64,000 nt of DNA from Linum tenue (taxonomy: Eukaryota > Streptophyta > Magnoliopsida > Malpighiales > Linaceae). The DNA lies in the NCBI GenBank assembly GCA_946122785.1, contig CAMGYJ010000006.1:38398066-38462065 (forward strand), written 5' to 3'. The notes beneath the pieces were generated by a model. It saw nothing but the letters and a program-made list of their open reading frames with translations, ran no database searches and was not told the DNA's origin. Within the stretch, counting starts at the first letter, position 1. Every line of letters begins with the position of its first letter. Below are positions 11,351 through 23,487 of this stretch, in pieces. A program made the translations under genes and the position numbers.

Positions 11351-12687
11351 ATCTTACCTTTTTCGAAGTCCCCAAAAAGAGAGGGAAAAGAAGAAGGAAG
11401 CGAAGGGTTTGTGTGTATGCTGCTGCTGCCTGCTAAAACACATGGTTCGAGTGAAGTTGATGATGTATGCAGGTAATTGTAATTTTTTTCTTCTCAGGGA
11501 TCCGCTGAAGCTGACTACAGGGTTAAGGCAGTCTTGCAACGTTTGAAGATGTAATATTTAAAGAGATCTCTAGAAAATTTATACATTAATTAATAGGGAT
11601 GGGCTAGTGGGGTAAGTGGGTGATTGATTGATGTGGGTAAATCGTAAGTCTATTCAAAATAATTTGTATATAAAACTTATATTAACCGTGTTTTTCATTT
11701 GGGGTGTGGGGTGGGGTGGGGGGGGGGGGGCAAGGAAAGAGCGGTGGCTACATTAAATCAATTGATTCGTCATGGTTGAGAAGAAAAACGGTGCACGGGA
11801 GACCCACACGTAAGGTTTTTAGGGGGATCTGGTCGAAAGACCGGTCGACACCCACCCGACTAGAGGAACTGAGAAATTAATAGAGTACCGGTGGTATGAA
11901 AATATACTATGATGGTTTGGGTATACTACAATATAGAATGATTGTATAGATGATAGTAGGAATATAATAATCACCATTCGCAACCTCTAAGCACCATCTA
12001 CCATCAGTTACCACCTTAAATCATGGTAGTATAAGCTGGTATATTTGATCTTGAAAATTATATTCCCAAAAATTTGTAAATCACAATAGATCAAGATTAA
12101 CTAGTCCCTTCTGTACAAAAAGTTTCAAATTTTGGTTAAAAAATAACATGATGCATTGTGGTATCATGTGATATTAGGTGGTAACGAGTGATATTGGATG
12201 ATACATAATTTTTTTTCCCGAAATAGATCAAATTAATATAATTTTGTAGATCACAATAAGCATGTCCCACTCCCATCTATGCAAAAACAAATCAATTCAC
12301 TTTAAAACAAAAAGATACAACCGATTAAAAGAAGTAAGGAAAATAAATTTGTTTAATTTCACCCCTTAAATCTAACCTCACTTAGCAACAATGGTCCAAA
12401 TTTTGTTGTGCACCATATACCTATTATCTTATACATTCTCTTCCCAAAAAAAAAAAAAATTCTTGCATGTCATATGATTATTTCCCACGTGGTCTTCTGC
12501 CATAAAGAAAAACCAAAACCAAATTCCTCGTATGACTCCACTTCACTATTAGAGGTGCGACTGTCAAATATCTCCAAGCACCATATTCCGAGTTCCAAAG
12601 AAATAGGTAGAGTAAAGGACTGAAAAGTATTTCCAACTTAAAATAGGAGTTGAATGTAGCTCCTGCTAAAAAATCGGTGATCCTTGA
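11351..12687. other. Intergenic AT-rich DNA with a G13 tract
   Basis: No gene seen. A guanine run at 11718-11730 is preceded by GGGGTGGGGTGG-like repeats and could form a G-quadruplex. About 11880-12250 contains several dispersed GGTAGT/TACCAC and GTGATATT words on both strands that suggest an old MITE, but I cannot define its ends. Confidence 0.4.
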
Positions 12688-13446
12688 CTCAAGCCTGTAC
12701 ATAGGCGCTGGACCGTGCTTGGGCCGGCACGGCACAGGCATGCTTCAGGCCCATTTATTTTTTTGCCGTGCTTGGCACGGCCCGTCAGTTTTCGTGGCGT
12801 GCCATGCAAGCCCGTTTGTCAATTTTGCTAGGCCCGGTCCAGGCCCGGCACGATTCGAATCGTGCCGTGCCTATTCGTGCTCGTGTCATGCTCGTATTCG
12901 TGTTTAATTAAAAGGACGAAAACAAAAGAGAATGAAAAAGAAGGTGAAAATTGGACGAGAGAAGATAGTATTAACCGATAATGTTTGAGAAAAGTAACAA
13001 ATAGGGGGAAAACAAAATTGGAAGTATAGCGAGTGTGATTAATTCTTTGTCCACTTTTACTTATGTTAGTAATTACGTATATATCTTTATGACACTTCTA
13101 ACAACAACAAATAATTATTTTTCTACTTGTGTTTTGTAATATTTGAACCTATAATTCTTTTTATATTTATTTTCTATCAAATAAATATTATTTTCGTGCC
13201 ATGTCCGTTCTTATACTCAATAAAGTCTCGAAAATATTAGGCCCGACACGACCCACTTGTATACCGTGCCGTGCCCGTGCTCGTGCCCGTGCCCATGAAG
13301 TTTAGGCCCGACATGGCCCATAAATTATTCGTGCTCGTGCCGGGCTGGCCCATTTATTTCGTGCCCGTGCTCGTGTCGTGCTCTAACCGTGCCGTGTCGT
13401 GCTAGCCCGTGGGCGGCACGGCCCGGTGCCCACGTACACTCAAGCC
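12688..13446. mobile_element. Non-autonomous hAT-like element with GC-rich ends
   Basis: The element spans 12696-13438 (743 bp). An 8-bp direct repeat CTCAAGCC flanks it at 12688-12695 and 13439-13446, and the match extends to ACTCAAGCCT. The ends are inverted repeats, TGTACATAGGCGCTGG against TGTACGTGGGCACCGG. The terminal 200-250 bp on each side are dense arrays of CGTGCC, GGGCCGTGCC and CGTGCTCGTG words, while the centre (12905-13190) is AT-rich and non-coding. The 8-bp duplication fits hAT, but the family is inferred because no transposase is present. Confidence 0.7.
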
Positions 13447-15484
13447 TAACTAAACTTCCCAACTAATGGTTAATTATAGCCATCAACCGCGTGCAATATA
13501 GGATAGGTAAGTTTAATTTATCAACACGGATACTAAGTCTACTACTACTCGACGAACTAATAGTTATCTAGCTAACAAGATGTAGTTTTTATCAAGCAAC
13601 TAAGTAAACAAAACAAAGCTAGAATTATTAGCATTCAATTAAGAGAAGATCACTCGGTTGTGCTTCTCTGTAGCCCTAAGTTAGGTCAATGTTGACTTCC
13701 CCTAGCTTGCCCACTCTAAATTTACATCGTCAAGAGTCTAAAGTAGACTGGATTCCCTATTTGAGTTACCCAAGTCCACTTAGGTGAGCGACGAGGAGGG
13801 AGATTTTCCACAACAGACATAGAACACCTAAGGCATGCAATTCGACTCCCTCTAAAAGATCTCTATCAAATACGACATTGTAAACCAAATAACACTAGTT
13901 CAATTGACCCACAATGAAGAATTGAAGATGCTCTAATCAACCTAATTAGACTTTATCTCTTTGAGGTCAATAACTCAAATTTGAGAGTGTGATCAATACT
14001 TAATCAATTTCATTATAAATACCTCAATTCGATATATATGATAAACAAGGTAACAACTAACAAGCATAGGAATCATTTGACATCAAACCCTAACATACAT
14101 GGGAAGAAATCTACACATTCAAGTGAGAATGAAGCCTACTCCATAGTGAGATAAATAGATGAAAACACAAACTCAAGAAGAGAAATTCTCTTTTGGGGAC
14201 GAGTTCTTATTCTTGAAATCCAATCTCACTCCTAAGTGATGAATCTTCCCTCCGATTGAGGTTGGATGGCTCCAATCTCCCTTTAGGGTTCCTCCTTCAT
14301 CACGTCCTCTTAGTAGAGGCTAAAACTCTCGCTTCCTCTAAAATTCGTCTCCCCTAAAAATGGCCACAAATCTGATTTATTCCCAGCAATACACAAGTCA
14401 CAGATTCACGTCACGGTCGTGATATTCGACAATTACTGTGACGTCGATAAAAAATGCACTGCATCACTTACACAAGTAACGAATTTTTTTCTAAATGTTA
14501 TGGTTGAAACCGTGGCAACTGCAACGCTCATGACATGTATTTTCTTGAAAATTTTGTCGAATCTCACAACCTCTTTTGTAAATGTCATGGTCTGGCTATG
14601 ACATTCATGCTCTGAACCATGACATCTACAACTTGTTGTCTTTGCGTCGGTTTTGACTCCAAATGGTACAACAATCGTTGCTTTGCCATATTCACCTACT
14701 AGGATATGAAATATACTAAAATAAGCACAACCTAGCGTGAAAGGGGGCTAAAGAATGACAAATAAAAGCCAAGCAGTTAATGATAGAGGACATAACTCAG
14801 TTAGGAGATCAAAGTCAGTTAGGACACCCTATTTGAGTGCATCCTAACCCACCTAACTGCAGTAATCAGAGGGCGTACTACCGAATTAGTCAATTAGGGT
14901 AACCAAATTCACTACCTCGGCGATGACCTCGAACGAAATAAATAAATCAACCACCCTTGTTCATGGCTCTCTATGATGGTTGAAGAGTGATCCAAATTAC
15001 CATAAGGAGATCTCTCACACTTAGGTTAATTTTCCCAAAAATTGAGGTAATTGATCAAGGGCACTCAATTTTCATGATACATACTCAATCAATATGTAAT
15101 CAAATATACCAATCACTACATAAAGTTCATAAACATCAATCTACAACATCCTAGACTAAGGTTCACATCATCCAAGTGAAATAAGGATATTCTACATAAA
15201 TAGAGAAAGAACTACAACTAGAGAAGAGGAAAACTCATTGAAAGTTGCTTGGAATGGTGCTTGAAGATCTGGCCTCCTTTGGTGTTGGGTAGGTCAAATC
15301 CACGTGAATCTTCCTTGGTATGTCTCTTTCTCTCTCTAGAATGTGGTAGAAGAAACGAATCTCACACTAAAACTCTTATCCCTTTGAAATATGATCTCGT
15401 TCTCCTTCTATACCCGATAGTGAGTGTTTCACGATTGATCTTCACGCCCGTGATGTGTGCAGTGAAACCATGGAATTTTGAAAT
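13447..15484 (-). repeat. Decayed Athila-type LTR fragments, minus orientation
   Basis: 13447-13610 holds nothing recognisable. From about 13611 to 14760 and again from 14761 to 15484 the sequence reads as inverted Athila-like LTRs. Near 14725 the words ACCTAGCGTG and CATATTTC in inverted form match the LTR start region seen at 18719 and 19391. CACGG/CCGTG pairs occur near 14405-14530 and 15430-15455. The second block repeats 2056-2600 at high similarity. No TSD or primer site was found, so both are treated as fragments. Confidence 0.5.
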
Positions 15485-16277
15485 TGAAACACCCCACTCC
15501 GTACGTTTACCTAATCATGTTGTTCATACAATTACAACAGATTTTAACATAGGTGTTACATTAATTCTAAAAATTAACCCAATAAAATTTCAACATGAAT
15601 GACTCGCGTAATGGGCTAACAGTTCTTCCAATAAAACCTGCAACATAAATTATGTGATTCTCTGCGTGCATAGGTACACATATAGACCAACAACCATATA
15701 CATTGGCTTTTTATAGGCGTAGCGATAGTTTCATACTGTATACTCACATATCATACTAGTACATGTCATAATCATCATTACATAAACAACCACTCACATA
15801 TATGCCACCTAACAACCTGTCACACCTGTGGATTCCACACACTACATGAAAAACTAGTATGTAAATGAAAAGGTTCTCAAAACATTTTTATCAAAAGGTG
15901 GATCACTGGCCAAAATCCAGAGTAGTCATTCGAACACAAAATAGTTGAAGACAATGGCTCATCTTGCTTTCAACTCCTAGCTCTGCTCACACCTATGTAC
16001 TTTGCTACTACTGTTGCTGATGATCTGCTTACACATCGTATAAGCAGAGAGTATAATAATAAAAGAGGGTCAGCTTATATCTGAGTGAGACAATCATTGC
16101 ATCGTGAGTTCATAACAGAGCATACCCCTACCATACATCTAACAATCAAGCCAAAACACTAGAGCCGAGCCTCAACCATCCAAATTATGCAAATGCATCT
16201 TATCATGTTTTACTTGCAATAAGCGTCTGGCTACTTCCATGCTAACAACTCTCTCAGGAAAATGGACCAAACATCTC

Positions 16278-16375
16278 ATCGGATGTGGTCATATCGGACC
16301 CACCACTATCGATGTGGTCATAACGAACCTAAAACCACTATGGATGTGGTCAAACACGACACCACTCTAGGTGTA
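16278..16375. repeat. Short tandem array with GATGTGGTC
   Basis: GATGTGGTCA-like units start at about 16282, 16311 and 16342, a 29-31 bp period, separated by diverged ACCACTAT spacers. A fourth diverged unit may follow. Confidence 0.6.
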
Positions 16376-17656
16376 TACATTTCTCATGAAGGATCATCAG
16401 TCAACACCGCCTCACGGGTGTGATATAACATGTGACAACAGTGTAATAGAATGGGGAGCCCTAATTACTATGTAGTTGAGCGTGAGAGCAAATCACTCGT
16501 GTTTGGTATCCTTATACATGAATTATAACTCATATATCTTAATCTCAATTCATTAGTGCACATGTACTTGACCTGGCCATAATTGACTTAACATAGGTAA
16601 ACCAGAAGTTGTATAATTGAACTTCTTCGGAATAAACCCTCATGCAAGCCATCCTCCTTAAACATCATGATATCATAGTGGGAAGTATATTTCCCATTTG
16701 TGAATCTAAATACAAAAATCATGTGAACTCATATTCAAGAACATTCTCAAACCAATATAGAGGCATATCCATAATTAAACCCACAAATGATAACATATAT
16801 GCAATCATCAACATAAACATGGTCCTTATTGATTAAAGCAAGGCAACAATATCATATAGCGGTCTATGGTTCATCATATAACACAAAAGTCTATACACCC
16901 CTATCATGCCATTCTAGTTCACCTAAGTCACTTATAAGCATCAATATAATTATTGTGATACAACAAACCCGGTATGCCGTTCTAATCCTCACCAGTTCTG
17001 GTATTTGAAACACTTGTTTTAGCCTCCGATACTAAAAACTTCACTTTTCTAAAACAAACCCCGAATCGTCCTAATTTTGCCAGCAGTGTCCCCGCCAATG
17101 TTACTACTAGGCTCCGGGTCAAATTCTCGATATAAACACATCAAACCCTAGCCGGAGCTAAATTCAGCGATTGCGGCTCCGACCTAGATAATTATCGAAA
17201 TTCATAGGTTAAACTAGAAAATTCATTATCTCTCCGTAGAAGCTCGTATATGAAATTTGGGTTTAATCCAACTTCCGAATTCTTCGGAACCTCAATTCGT
17301 CATATCGAAAACTCAAAAAATTCCCGAACCTTCATTTTTCATTTCTTTTCCTTTTTCCTTTTCTTTTAATATATATATGGTCTAGTCTAGCGTACGTCAT
17401 GCATACACACTATCATACACCCATAAAGTTTTACTATTTAGATCATGAATTAACCGGAGTTTGGGTCATGTTACTATACCTTAACCTCTAATGGTTGAAC
17501 CCTAGTCCCTAATTCTCTAACCCGAGCCACAAGATCAATTTAATATAAAAAATAATAACCGACAGTTATGATTCAACGAAATATATTGAAGTGCAAATAA
17601 CAAGTGTGAACACAGGCGTATAACGTACGTACGCTAGCCTTTGCCACATATATATA

Positions 17657-18038
17657 GTACATTCTTTCGTATCTTGACTAAAATCAAAAGTATAGTATAC
17701 CTTGAGTACGAAAATTATATCTAGACCTTGAATTGGCCAAATTTTGGGGCATGGTACTATACCCTAGGTATGAGTTATCTAAATCATAGACCTTCAACCC
17801 CAAAATGGTGCATGTAGTTTGTGCATATATTTTAACGAATCATGACCGTCAATTGTTGTTTCTAATTAAATTGATCTTAGTGTATGAGATTTATAGAATT
17901 AAGACCTATATTTTAATCTTTTATGACTAGGGTACAATTACGTGTCACAAACTCTGGTCAATTCAAAGTCTATATATCATTTTTCTACTCAAGGTATACT
18001 ACACCTTTGATTTTACTCAAGGTACAATAAAAATGTAC
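17657..18038. mobile_element. MITE-like inverted-repeat element
   Basis: Left end GTACATTCTTTCGTATCTTG and right end, read from the complement, GTACATTTTTATTGTACC start inverted repeats of about 80 bp that share AAAATCAAA, GTAGTATACCTTGAG and GACTTTGAATTG-like blocks. The element is 382 bp, AT-rich and non-coding. A clear target duplication is not visible. A diverged related segment sits at about 17395-17520. Confidence 0.55.
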
Positions 18039-18718
18039 AATAGAACCTTCCATATAGGTGACTACTTTGGTACACTCACTTTTTTTTAGCACTTTTAAAA
18101 TAAATCTTAACCTTTCATTTATAATTCTAAATCCTTACGGTTCATTTGATATAATATCACATATTTTAGTAATTTTATTTGATTTTACGGTTAAACCAAT
18201 TTTTTCGTTTAGTTGCAAATTTGGCTCATACAATTTTGCGCTAAAGGATTTGTTAGTGAAAACAAAAACAAAAAATGGTAGAAAGAAAATCCCAAGGCGA
18301 CCTGGCGGAGAGAAGCCATGGAATCAGGGCTGGATCTTTTCCTATGGAGAAGGCGAGAGACTTGGAGAAGTCAATTGCAACGCCTTGGAAATTGAGAGAG
18401 AAAAACTTGGCGAGAGTGTTTGTTTGTTGGGAAAGTGGGAGGGAAAATTTGTAAAGTACAAGAGAAGGGAAAACATGCCAGTGGTCGTTGTTTTCCCTGG
18501 AGAGAGAGAAGGAGGGAAAAGTTGTTATTATTTTCGAAGCCGTTACACGATTTTTTACTTACTACTTATAGTCTTGGTCAATTACCACTCTAGTCCTTAA
18601 CGAACTAACTCTCACAATTATGCCCTCCCCTGAACTTGTAAAATATTACAATTAAGTTATGTTCGTTACAGTTCCCCACCCCTTCAGCCAAGGTTTGACC
18701 CTTAGTCTTGGAATGAGG

Positions 18719-19390
18719 TGATTCGGGTCTAATTCTACACATTTTACACTCGTTTTCCTTAGATGTTTGAGGCCCTTTTACAATGCGAGGTTCGATTTTA
18801 CGCTAGGTTGTGGGTGTTTTTAGTATATTTCAGATCCTAGCAGGTGAAATCAACTCGTGGAACGAAAGTTGGACGAAGAGGGGCGAAAACTGGTCAAAAG
18901 AGAGCAAACAACAGAAGTTCACGGTGGAGGCCCAAAGTTCACGGTCAGCCAGACCATGAAGAAGAGGCGCGGGCCGTGGAGCGCGAGGAGTCTAGGAGGG
19001 TTTTGTCCGTCTCGCGGGCATTCAGCAGTTCACGGCCACCCGACCGTGAAAACCAGCTCTAGACTGTGAAGTACCTTAATGAAACGACATGCTTTTGCTC
19101 AATATCACGGTCCCAGCCACAAGTTCACTACCGTGAAATGGGAACGTGAAAATTCGTCAAACTAGGTATAAAAGGAGGGCTGAGCTTAAAGAGAAGAGGG
19201 AGAACCTAGTGTGAGAAACTTCTTCTTCAGATTTCTAGAGTGAGAAAGCGACGAATAAAAGAAGAGGTGAAGTTAGGGTATCATCCAAGAGCAATGTTTT
19301 GGGAGTGTCTTCCTTCAAGGTTGATCTCCACACCACTAGGAAGATGCCAAAGATCATCAAGATGGGTTTCTCTCTTCTCCTTTGTGTATT
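18719..19390 (+). repeat. Truncated Athila-type LTR (family A)
   Basis: Starts TGATTCGGGTCTAATT, like the complete LTR at 19391, and shares its GCTAGGTT and TTCAG-TCCTAGCAGGTGAAAT blocks. It carries several TTCACGG/CCGTGAA pairs at 18915-19150 and a TATAAAAGGAGG TATA box near 19167. It stops where the next LTR begins, so the second LTR either inserted into it or recombined with it. Confidence 0.65.
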
Positions 19391-20833
19391 TGATTCGGGC
19401 CTAATTGCACACATTTTCTCCCCGTTTCCCTCGGGCGTTTGTGGCATTTGAACTCCTAAAAGGACGGTTTTATGCTAGGTTTGGTGCGTTTCAGTGTGTT
19501 TCAGAATCTAACAGGTGAAATCAGCCCCGAAGTCGAAAGTTGGAAGAAAAGGAGCAAAGACCGGGCGAAGAGGGTGATTTAGGCCATGTTCACGGGTTAC
19601 CATTGGAGTTCACGATCTCCTAAGGTCGTGAAATGAAGCCATAAACCGTGAACCACGAAGCGTCTAGGGCGATTTCTGAAGTTACTGATGCAAAGTGGGT
19701 TCACGGTCACTAAGACCGTGAACTTTGAGTGCAAACCGTGAACTCAAGTGAGTGAAGCGGTGCGTTTCGACACAACACTCCAAGTTCGTGGATGCGTTGA
19801 AGAGTTCACGACCGTGAACTGAGGCCGTGAACTAAGCCCAACCCAAGTATAATTAGTGAGCTGAAAGGAAGAGAGAGGGGGATCCCAAGAGTGAGAAAGC
19901 ACCTTCTTCTTTAGATTTTAGAGAGAGAAAGGATGAACCAAAGGAGGCTAGGGTTTGCTCCAAGTGGTAAATTGGGAAGAATCACCTCAAGAGAAGATCA
20001 ACACAAGATCAAAGGAAAAAGGAGGCATCTCCATGATGGTTTCTACTTCTTTCTTTTGTGTTCTTCCGCTTTTTAGCATGGAGTAGTTATTTATTTCACT
20101 TGGGTGTTGTGAAACCCTAACTATTTTCCTTGTAGTTGTAGTGTGAATTGAATGATAGTTTATGGGTGTTGTTTAATTTAATGATTGAGGTATTTTTCAT
20201 GATGATTGTGCATGTTTGTGCTTAGCAATCTAATTGGCCATTCTAACATAGGTAAGAGGGGAAGCCCCCTTTCCAAAAGAGGTTCAATTGAGTTGGGATA
20301 CCCTGGGCTTTTCAAGCTACCTACCTAGGTTAATGTAGGGCAAACCTCTATCTTGAATTAATCGACTAGGTTAATTGTGATTAAGCCGTCCAACCATCTG
20401 TTTGAGGGAGAAGGTAAGTCAACACTCAATTGCCTTAACCAAGAGGGCTACTCTAGTAGCCTATAATGTATCCCTTGGTTTGGCAATTAAGAGTGTGGTT
20501 TTCGACCATAGTTTCACCTCATAGCGGTTCACGATTTCCTTAACCATAACGTCCCATTCGAGTCCACGTGCTATTAGTAGTTAGGGGGAAGCAACACCCA
20601 AGTGATCCTTCTCATCTAGAGCTTTCAAACCATTTACCTTTGCTTTGTTTTAATTTAAACCTCACAGCTTTCAACCAAATACCAATCCGCTAGATAATGT
20701 TTCAAACAATGGAAGTAGGGGTACATGGATCGACCTGGGTGGATATTTAAACATACTTGCCCTATATTGCACCCATCTAAGGTTTACACTTGGGCCTTAG
20801 GTGGGATTTTGTTGTGATATTCGGGACGAGTCA
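19391..20833 (+). mobile_element. 5' LTR of Athila-like element I (family A)
   Basis: The 1443-bp LTR starts TGATTCGGGCC and ends GACGAGTCA, directly before AGTTTT and a tRNA-Asp-type primer site. The U3 part (about 19595-19830) carries a cluster of palindromes. The clearest is GTTCACGGTC at 19699-19708 paired with GACCGTGAAC at 19714-19723. The same LTR is present in part at 30018-30328 and 31410-31606. Insertion boundaries on the 3' side are lost because the element is broken. Confidence 0.75.
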
Positions 20834-20839
20834 AGTTTT

Positions 20840-20857
20840 TGGCACCGTTGCCGGGGA
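20840..20857 (+). other. Primer-binding site, tRNA-Asp type
   Basis: TGGCACCGTTGCCGGGGA differs by one base from the complement of the 3' end of plant tRNA-Asp(GUC). It sits six bases after the LTR end. This site is typical of Athila/Tat retrotransposons. The following leader (20858-20977) matches 31631-31745. Confidence 0.85.
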
Positions 20858-20982
20858 CCTTCGGTCTGTTATCTTGAAAAAGTTTTTTGGTTTTAATCTA
20901 GCCTCTATTTTTCAGCTTTATATGTGTGAGTGCTTTGCTCGTGCTAGACGTGGTGTTGTTCTCTAAGAGTGTGTAGGGGGGT

Positions 20983-22311
20983 TGACTCGCTCCTACCGTC
21001 ACTCTAGAAAATGGCCAAGTGTAACCACCTCCTAAAGAGTAGTATAGCGGGTTTGGGTTTTAATGTCAACCCGGGTCCTAAGTGTGATGACTACTCCGTG
21101 AGTTCTTATTATTTAGCCGTGAAACTTTAGTGAAGGTCCAAACAAGCAAAGCAGGTAAAAAGGTTGTTTTCAAGTCGAGAGAGGTCACCCGGATATGGTT
21201 CCCCCTAGACTGCAGTTAAGCCGGATTGTAATTTACCAAGTTCAATTCCAATGATAGTTATACTGCGGGAGGTTCTTAAACAGTCTGCAGTCTCGACTAA
21301 AGGTCTCCAGACCCTCTCAATCTGAGTCCCCAGCGGGCGACTAACCTCCACCGGGGAAAATATATTGAGGCCCTAACGAACCAAAACTCCACTACCGAAG
21401 TAAATCCGATATAGAATAGTGAATTGACTTCTCGACTAAAGTCGTCAATTCAATCAATGATGCTTTATCAACCTAGGCAGATATTCTCATTCTAGGTCAA
21501 AGTAGAAATAACAGGAATTTGATCAGGATTCATGCCATTCAACAATTCAAACCTCAATTGAATATAATCAAATCATAGAATCTGTACTTGGGTTCATACA
21601 ATCATACCTAACATACAAATCTAGGGTTCTTCATACCCAGGAGAATAAGAAAGTTACTCCATAGAGAGAGATGGGGATTCTAGCTCAGATGCGAAAACCA
21701 TACTGTGAAGGATGATAATCTGCTTCTGGCACTCAATCAGCTTTTCTCCAAGCTCAAGCCGGGCTTCAATGGTGATGGAGATCGATCAAGGACACTTGGA
21801 GAATCAGGTTCGTCACTTTCTCTCTCTAGGTATCGCTTTTTCTCTCTAAAACTCGGAACCCTTCACTTTGGCCATTCTTTTCCCTTAAGAAGCTGTCTGT
21901 CGTGATACCCGGTCGGGTATTTTGGATGGCGACCGGGTATATTCATAACGCAGGGTCGGGGGCCAGGGGAAATCCCCGGTCAAGGCCAGGAATCCCCTAC
22001 CGGGGATTTAAGCTTCACGACCGGGCCCCCCTCTGCTTCTCAACGTCCAAATTGCCAATTCCCCGGTCTGCTCCAAATAATACCCGGCCGGGTATTTCTG
22101 CTCATGGCCGGGTATTTTGCTCCTCCAGCACACTTCGATCCAAACGTGCTCCTTTCGACCCGAAACTCGTTTCTTCGCATCGATTCCAACGTCGAGCCCT
22201 GAAATATGACATAAACGCACAAACTCGCTTGAAATCGGCTTAAAACACGATAATCAACATCTTCAACGGCTCAAGAATAGGGGTAAAACATGTGCAATCG
22301 ATGGTCTATCA
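20983..22311 (-). mobile_element. Solo LTR, family C, with GGGGT target duplication
   Basis: GGGGT occurs at 20978-20982 and 22312-22316, directly next to LTR ends TGACTCGC and TCTATCA. The uninterrupted target survives in the related element at about 31748-31760 (GGGGGTGCATGAC), which confirms the insertion. Read on the minus strand the LTR starts TGATAGACCATCG and ends GCGAGTCA. Palindromes built on ACCCGGTCGGGT lie at 21905-22120. One LTR only, so it arose by LTR-LTR recombination. Confidence 0.92.
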
Positions 22312-22316
22312 GGGGT

Positions 22317-23254
22317 GCATGACCCGGAGCAGTCCAATGGCTATAGTACCACTTGACGAGAACAGCAATAGGACTCTCCGACTCCTAGCGCCGGAGAGGG
22401 AGTTAGTGGAAGCAAGGAGGGTAAGTGAAGAAAGGGGACAACAGTCGTGTCCCAGAGTTAGTGGAGTAGAAATTGAAGAATTGAAGGTGAAGTTGATATT
22501 GTAGTTGAGATGGCAGAGAACCAAAGAGAAGGAAGAGCCGCCCAAGCTCACAACCACAATGATGAGGCGGCAAAGGAGGAAGACCCAAGGACAATGGGGT
22601 ATTACATGGCCCCACGGTCGGCGGATATTCAATCACCTATCTTACACCCACCCGTGGCGGCCAACAACTTCAAAATCAAGCCGACCCTCCTGACAATGAT
22701 TCAGAACAATGCTTTGTTCCACGGGCTCATAAGTGAATCACGGAGGGAGAATGTGCAAAGATTTCTGGAAATCGCGGGGAGTTTGAAGATAAATGGCGTG
22801 TTGGCAGAAGCTTTGCAATTAAGGCTTTTCCCCTACTCACTTTCGGGGAAGGCACTTCGATGGCTCAAAAACCGGTCGCCTTGTTCAATTACCTCGTGGG
22901 ATGATCTTCTGAACAAATTCATGACCTGCTATTTGCCTTCTTCGTAAACGGCCGAGTGGAGGAAGAAGATCACCCATTTCGTGGAAGATGATGATGAGAC
23001 CTTGAGAGATGCTTGGGAAAGAATCTCCGACTATTTTCTTCAATGCCCTAACCATGGGTTCGAGGAACAATTTCGGATAGAAACTTTCTACGGTGGACTT
23101 ATACACGAAGACAAGATCCTCATTGACTCTCTTTGTGAAGGGAGGTTGATGAACATGACCCCACCTCAAGTGACCCAGTTGCTCGAAGATATGGCTCTTA
23201 CATGATATGATTGGGGTTTGACGAGAGGTGGGAAAAGAAGCAATGAAAGTGGAG
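22317..23254 (+). pseudogene. Athila-like gag, broken
   Basis: Gag of element I. After a short N-terminal part (MTRSSPMAIVPLDEN near 22330) in another frame, the main frame runs from 22510. It holds the Retrotrans_gag core: MIQNNALFHGL near 22697, GVLAEALQLRLFPYSLSGKA, LRWLKNRS and ITSWDDLLNKF, then a stop near 22946 replacing Lys, then DDDETLRDAWERISDYFLQC. A further stop lies near 23203. Gag packages the element RNA in a cytoplasmic virus-like particle. The copy is cut at 23255 by another LTR and lacks its zinc knuckle. Confidence 0.82.
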
Positions 23255-23487
23255 TGATTCGGGCCCAAATTTACACATTTTACCCCTCATTTCTAATTCG
23301 TTTAGCTTAGTATTCCATCGTTCCTCGACATATTTCACGCTAGGTTGTGCTTGTTTTGATATATTTCAGGTCCTAGCACGTGTGGAAGGACCGAGTTTGA
23401 ATTTTGGGATAATTGGAGGTCAAAAAGTTCAAAAACCGAAGAAGAGTCCGATGTCACTATTTGGACGCAATTGTCACGGTCGTTAGA
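23255..23487 (+). repeat. LTR 5' fragment, family D
   Basis: Starts TGATTCGGGCCCAAATTT and is nearly identical to the first 230 bp of the LTR at 25102. It breaks off within the first CACGGTC palindrome and lies inside a gag coding region. Confidence 0.7.

Larger units (their letters stand above)
15485..18670. repeat. Long non-coding repeat, possible LTR (TGAAACACCCC...TTACA)
   Basis: The stretch starts TGAAACACCCC at 15485 and ends GTTCGTTACA at 18670, resembling the TGTAACACCC...TTACA ends of plant Ty3 LTRs. No matching target duplication was found, so the boundaries are tentative. It is AT-rich and non-coding, and contains a short tandem array near 16280 and a MITE near 17657. The open stretch at 18058-18600 has no recognisable protein features. 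Confidence 0.35.

Noticed and set aside
18058..18600. A 180-codon plus-strand open frame
   Set aside because: No domain features, low-complexity start, lies in repeat-like AT-rich DNA, and no start context or related copy supports it.
15485..18670. A complete solo LTR with target duplication
   Set aside because: The ends look LTR-like, but GAAAT on the left and GTTCC on the right do not match, so only a tentative repeat call is kept.
19595..19830. Regular palindromic repeats as a CRISPR-like array
   Set aside because: Spacing is irregular, repeats are inverted pairs within LTRs, and the DNA is a plant nuclear genome.
20840..20857. tRNA gene fragments suggested by tRNA-like ends
   Set aside because: Only 18 bases match, directly after an LTR end, so they are primer-binding sites. 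No complete tRNA cloverleaf was found in the window.
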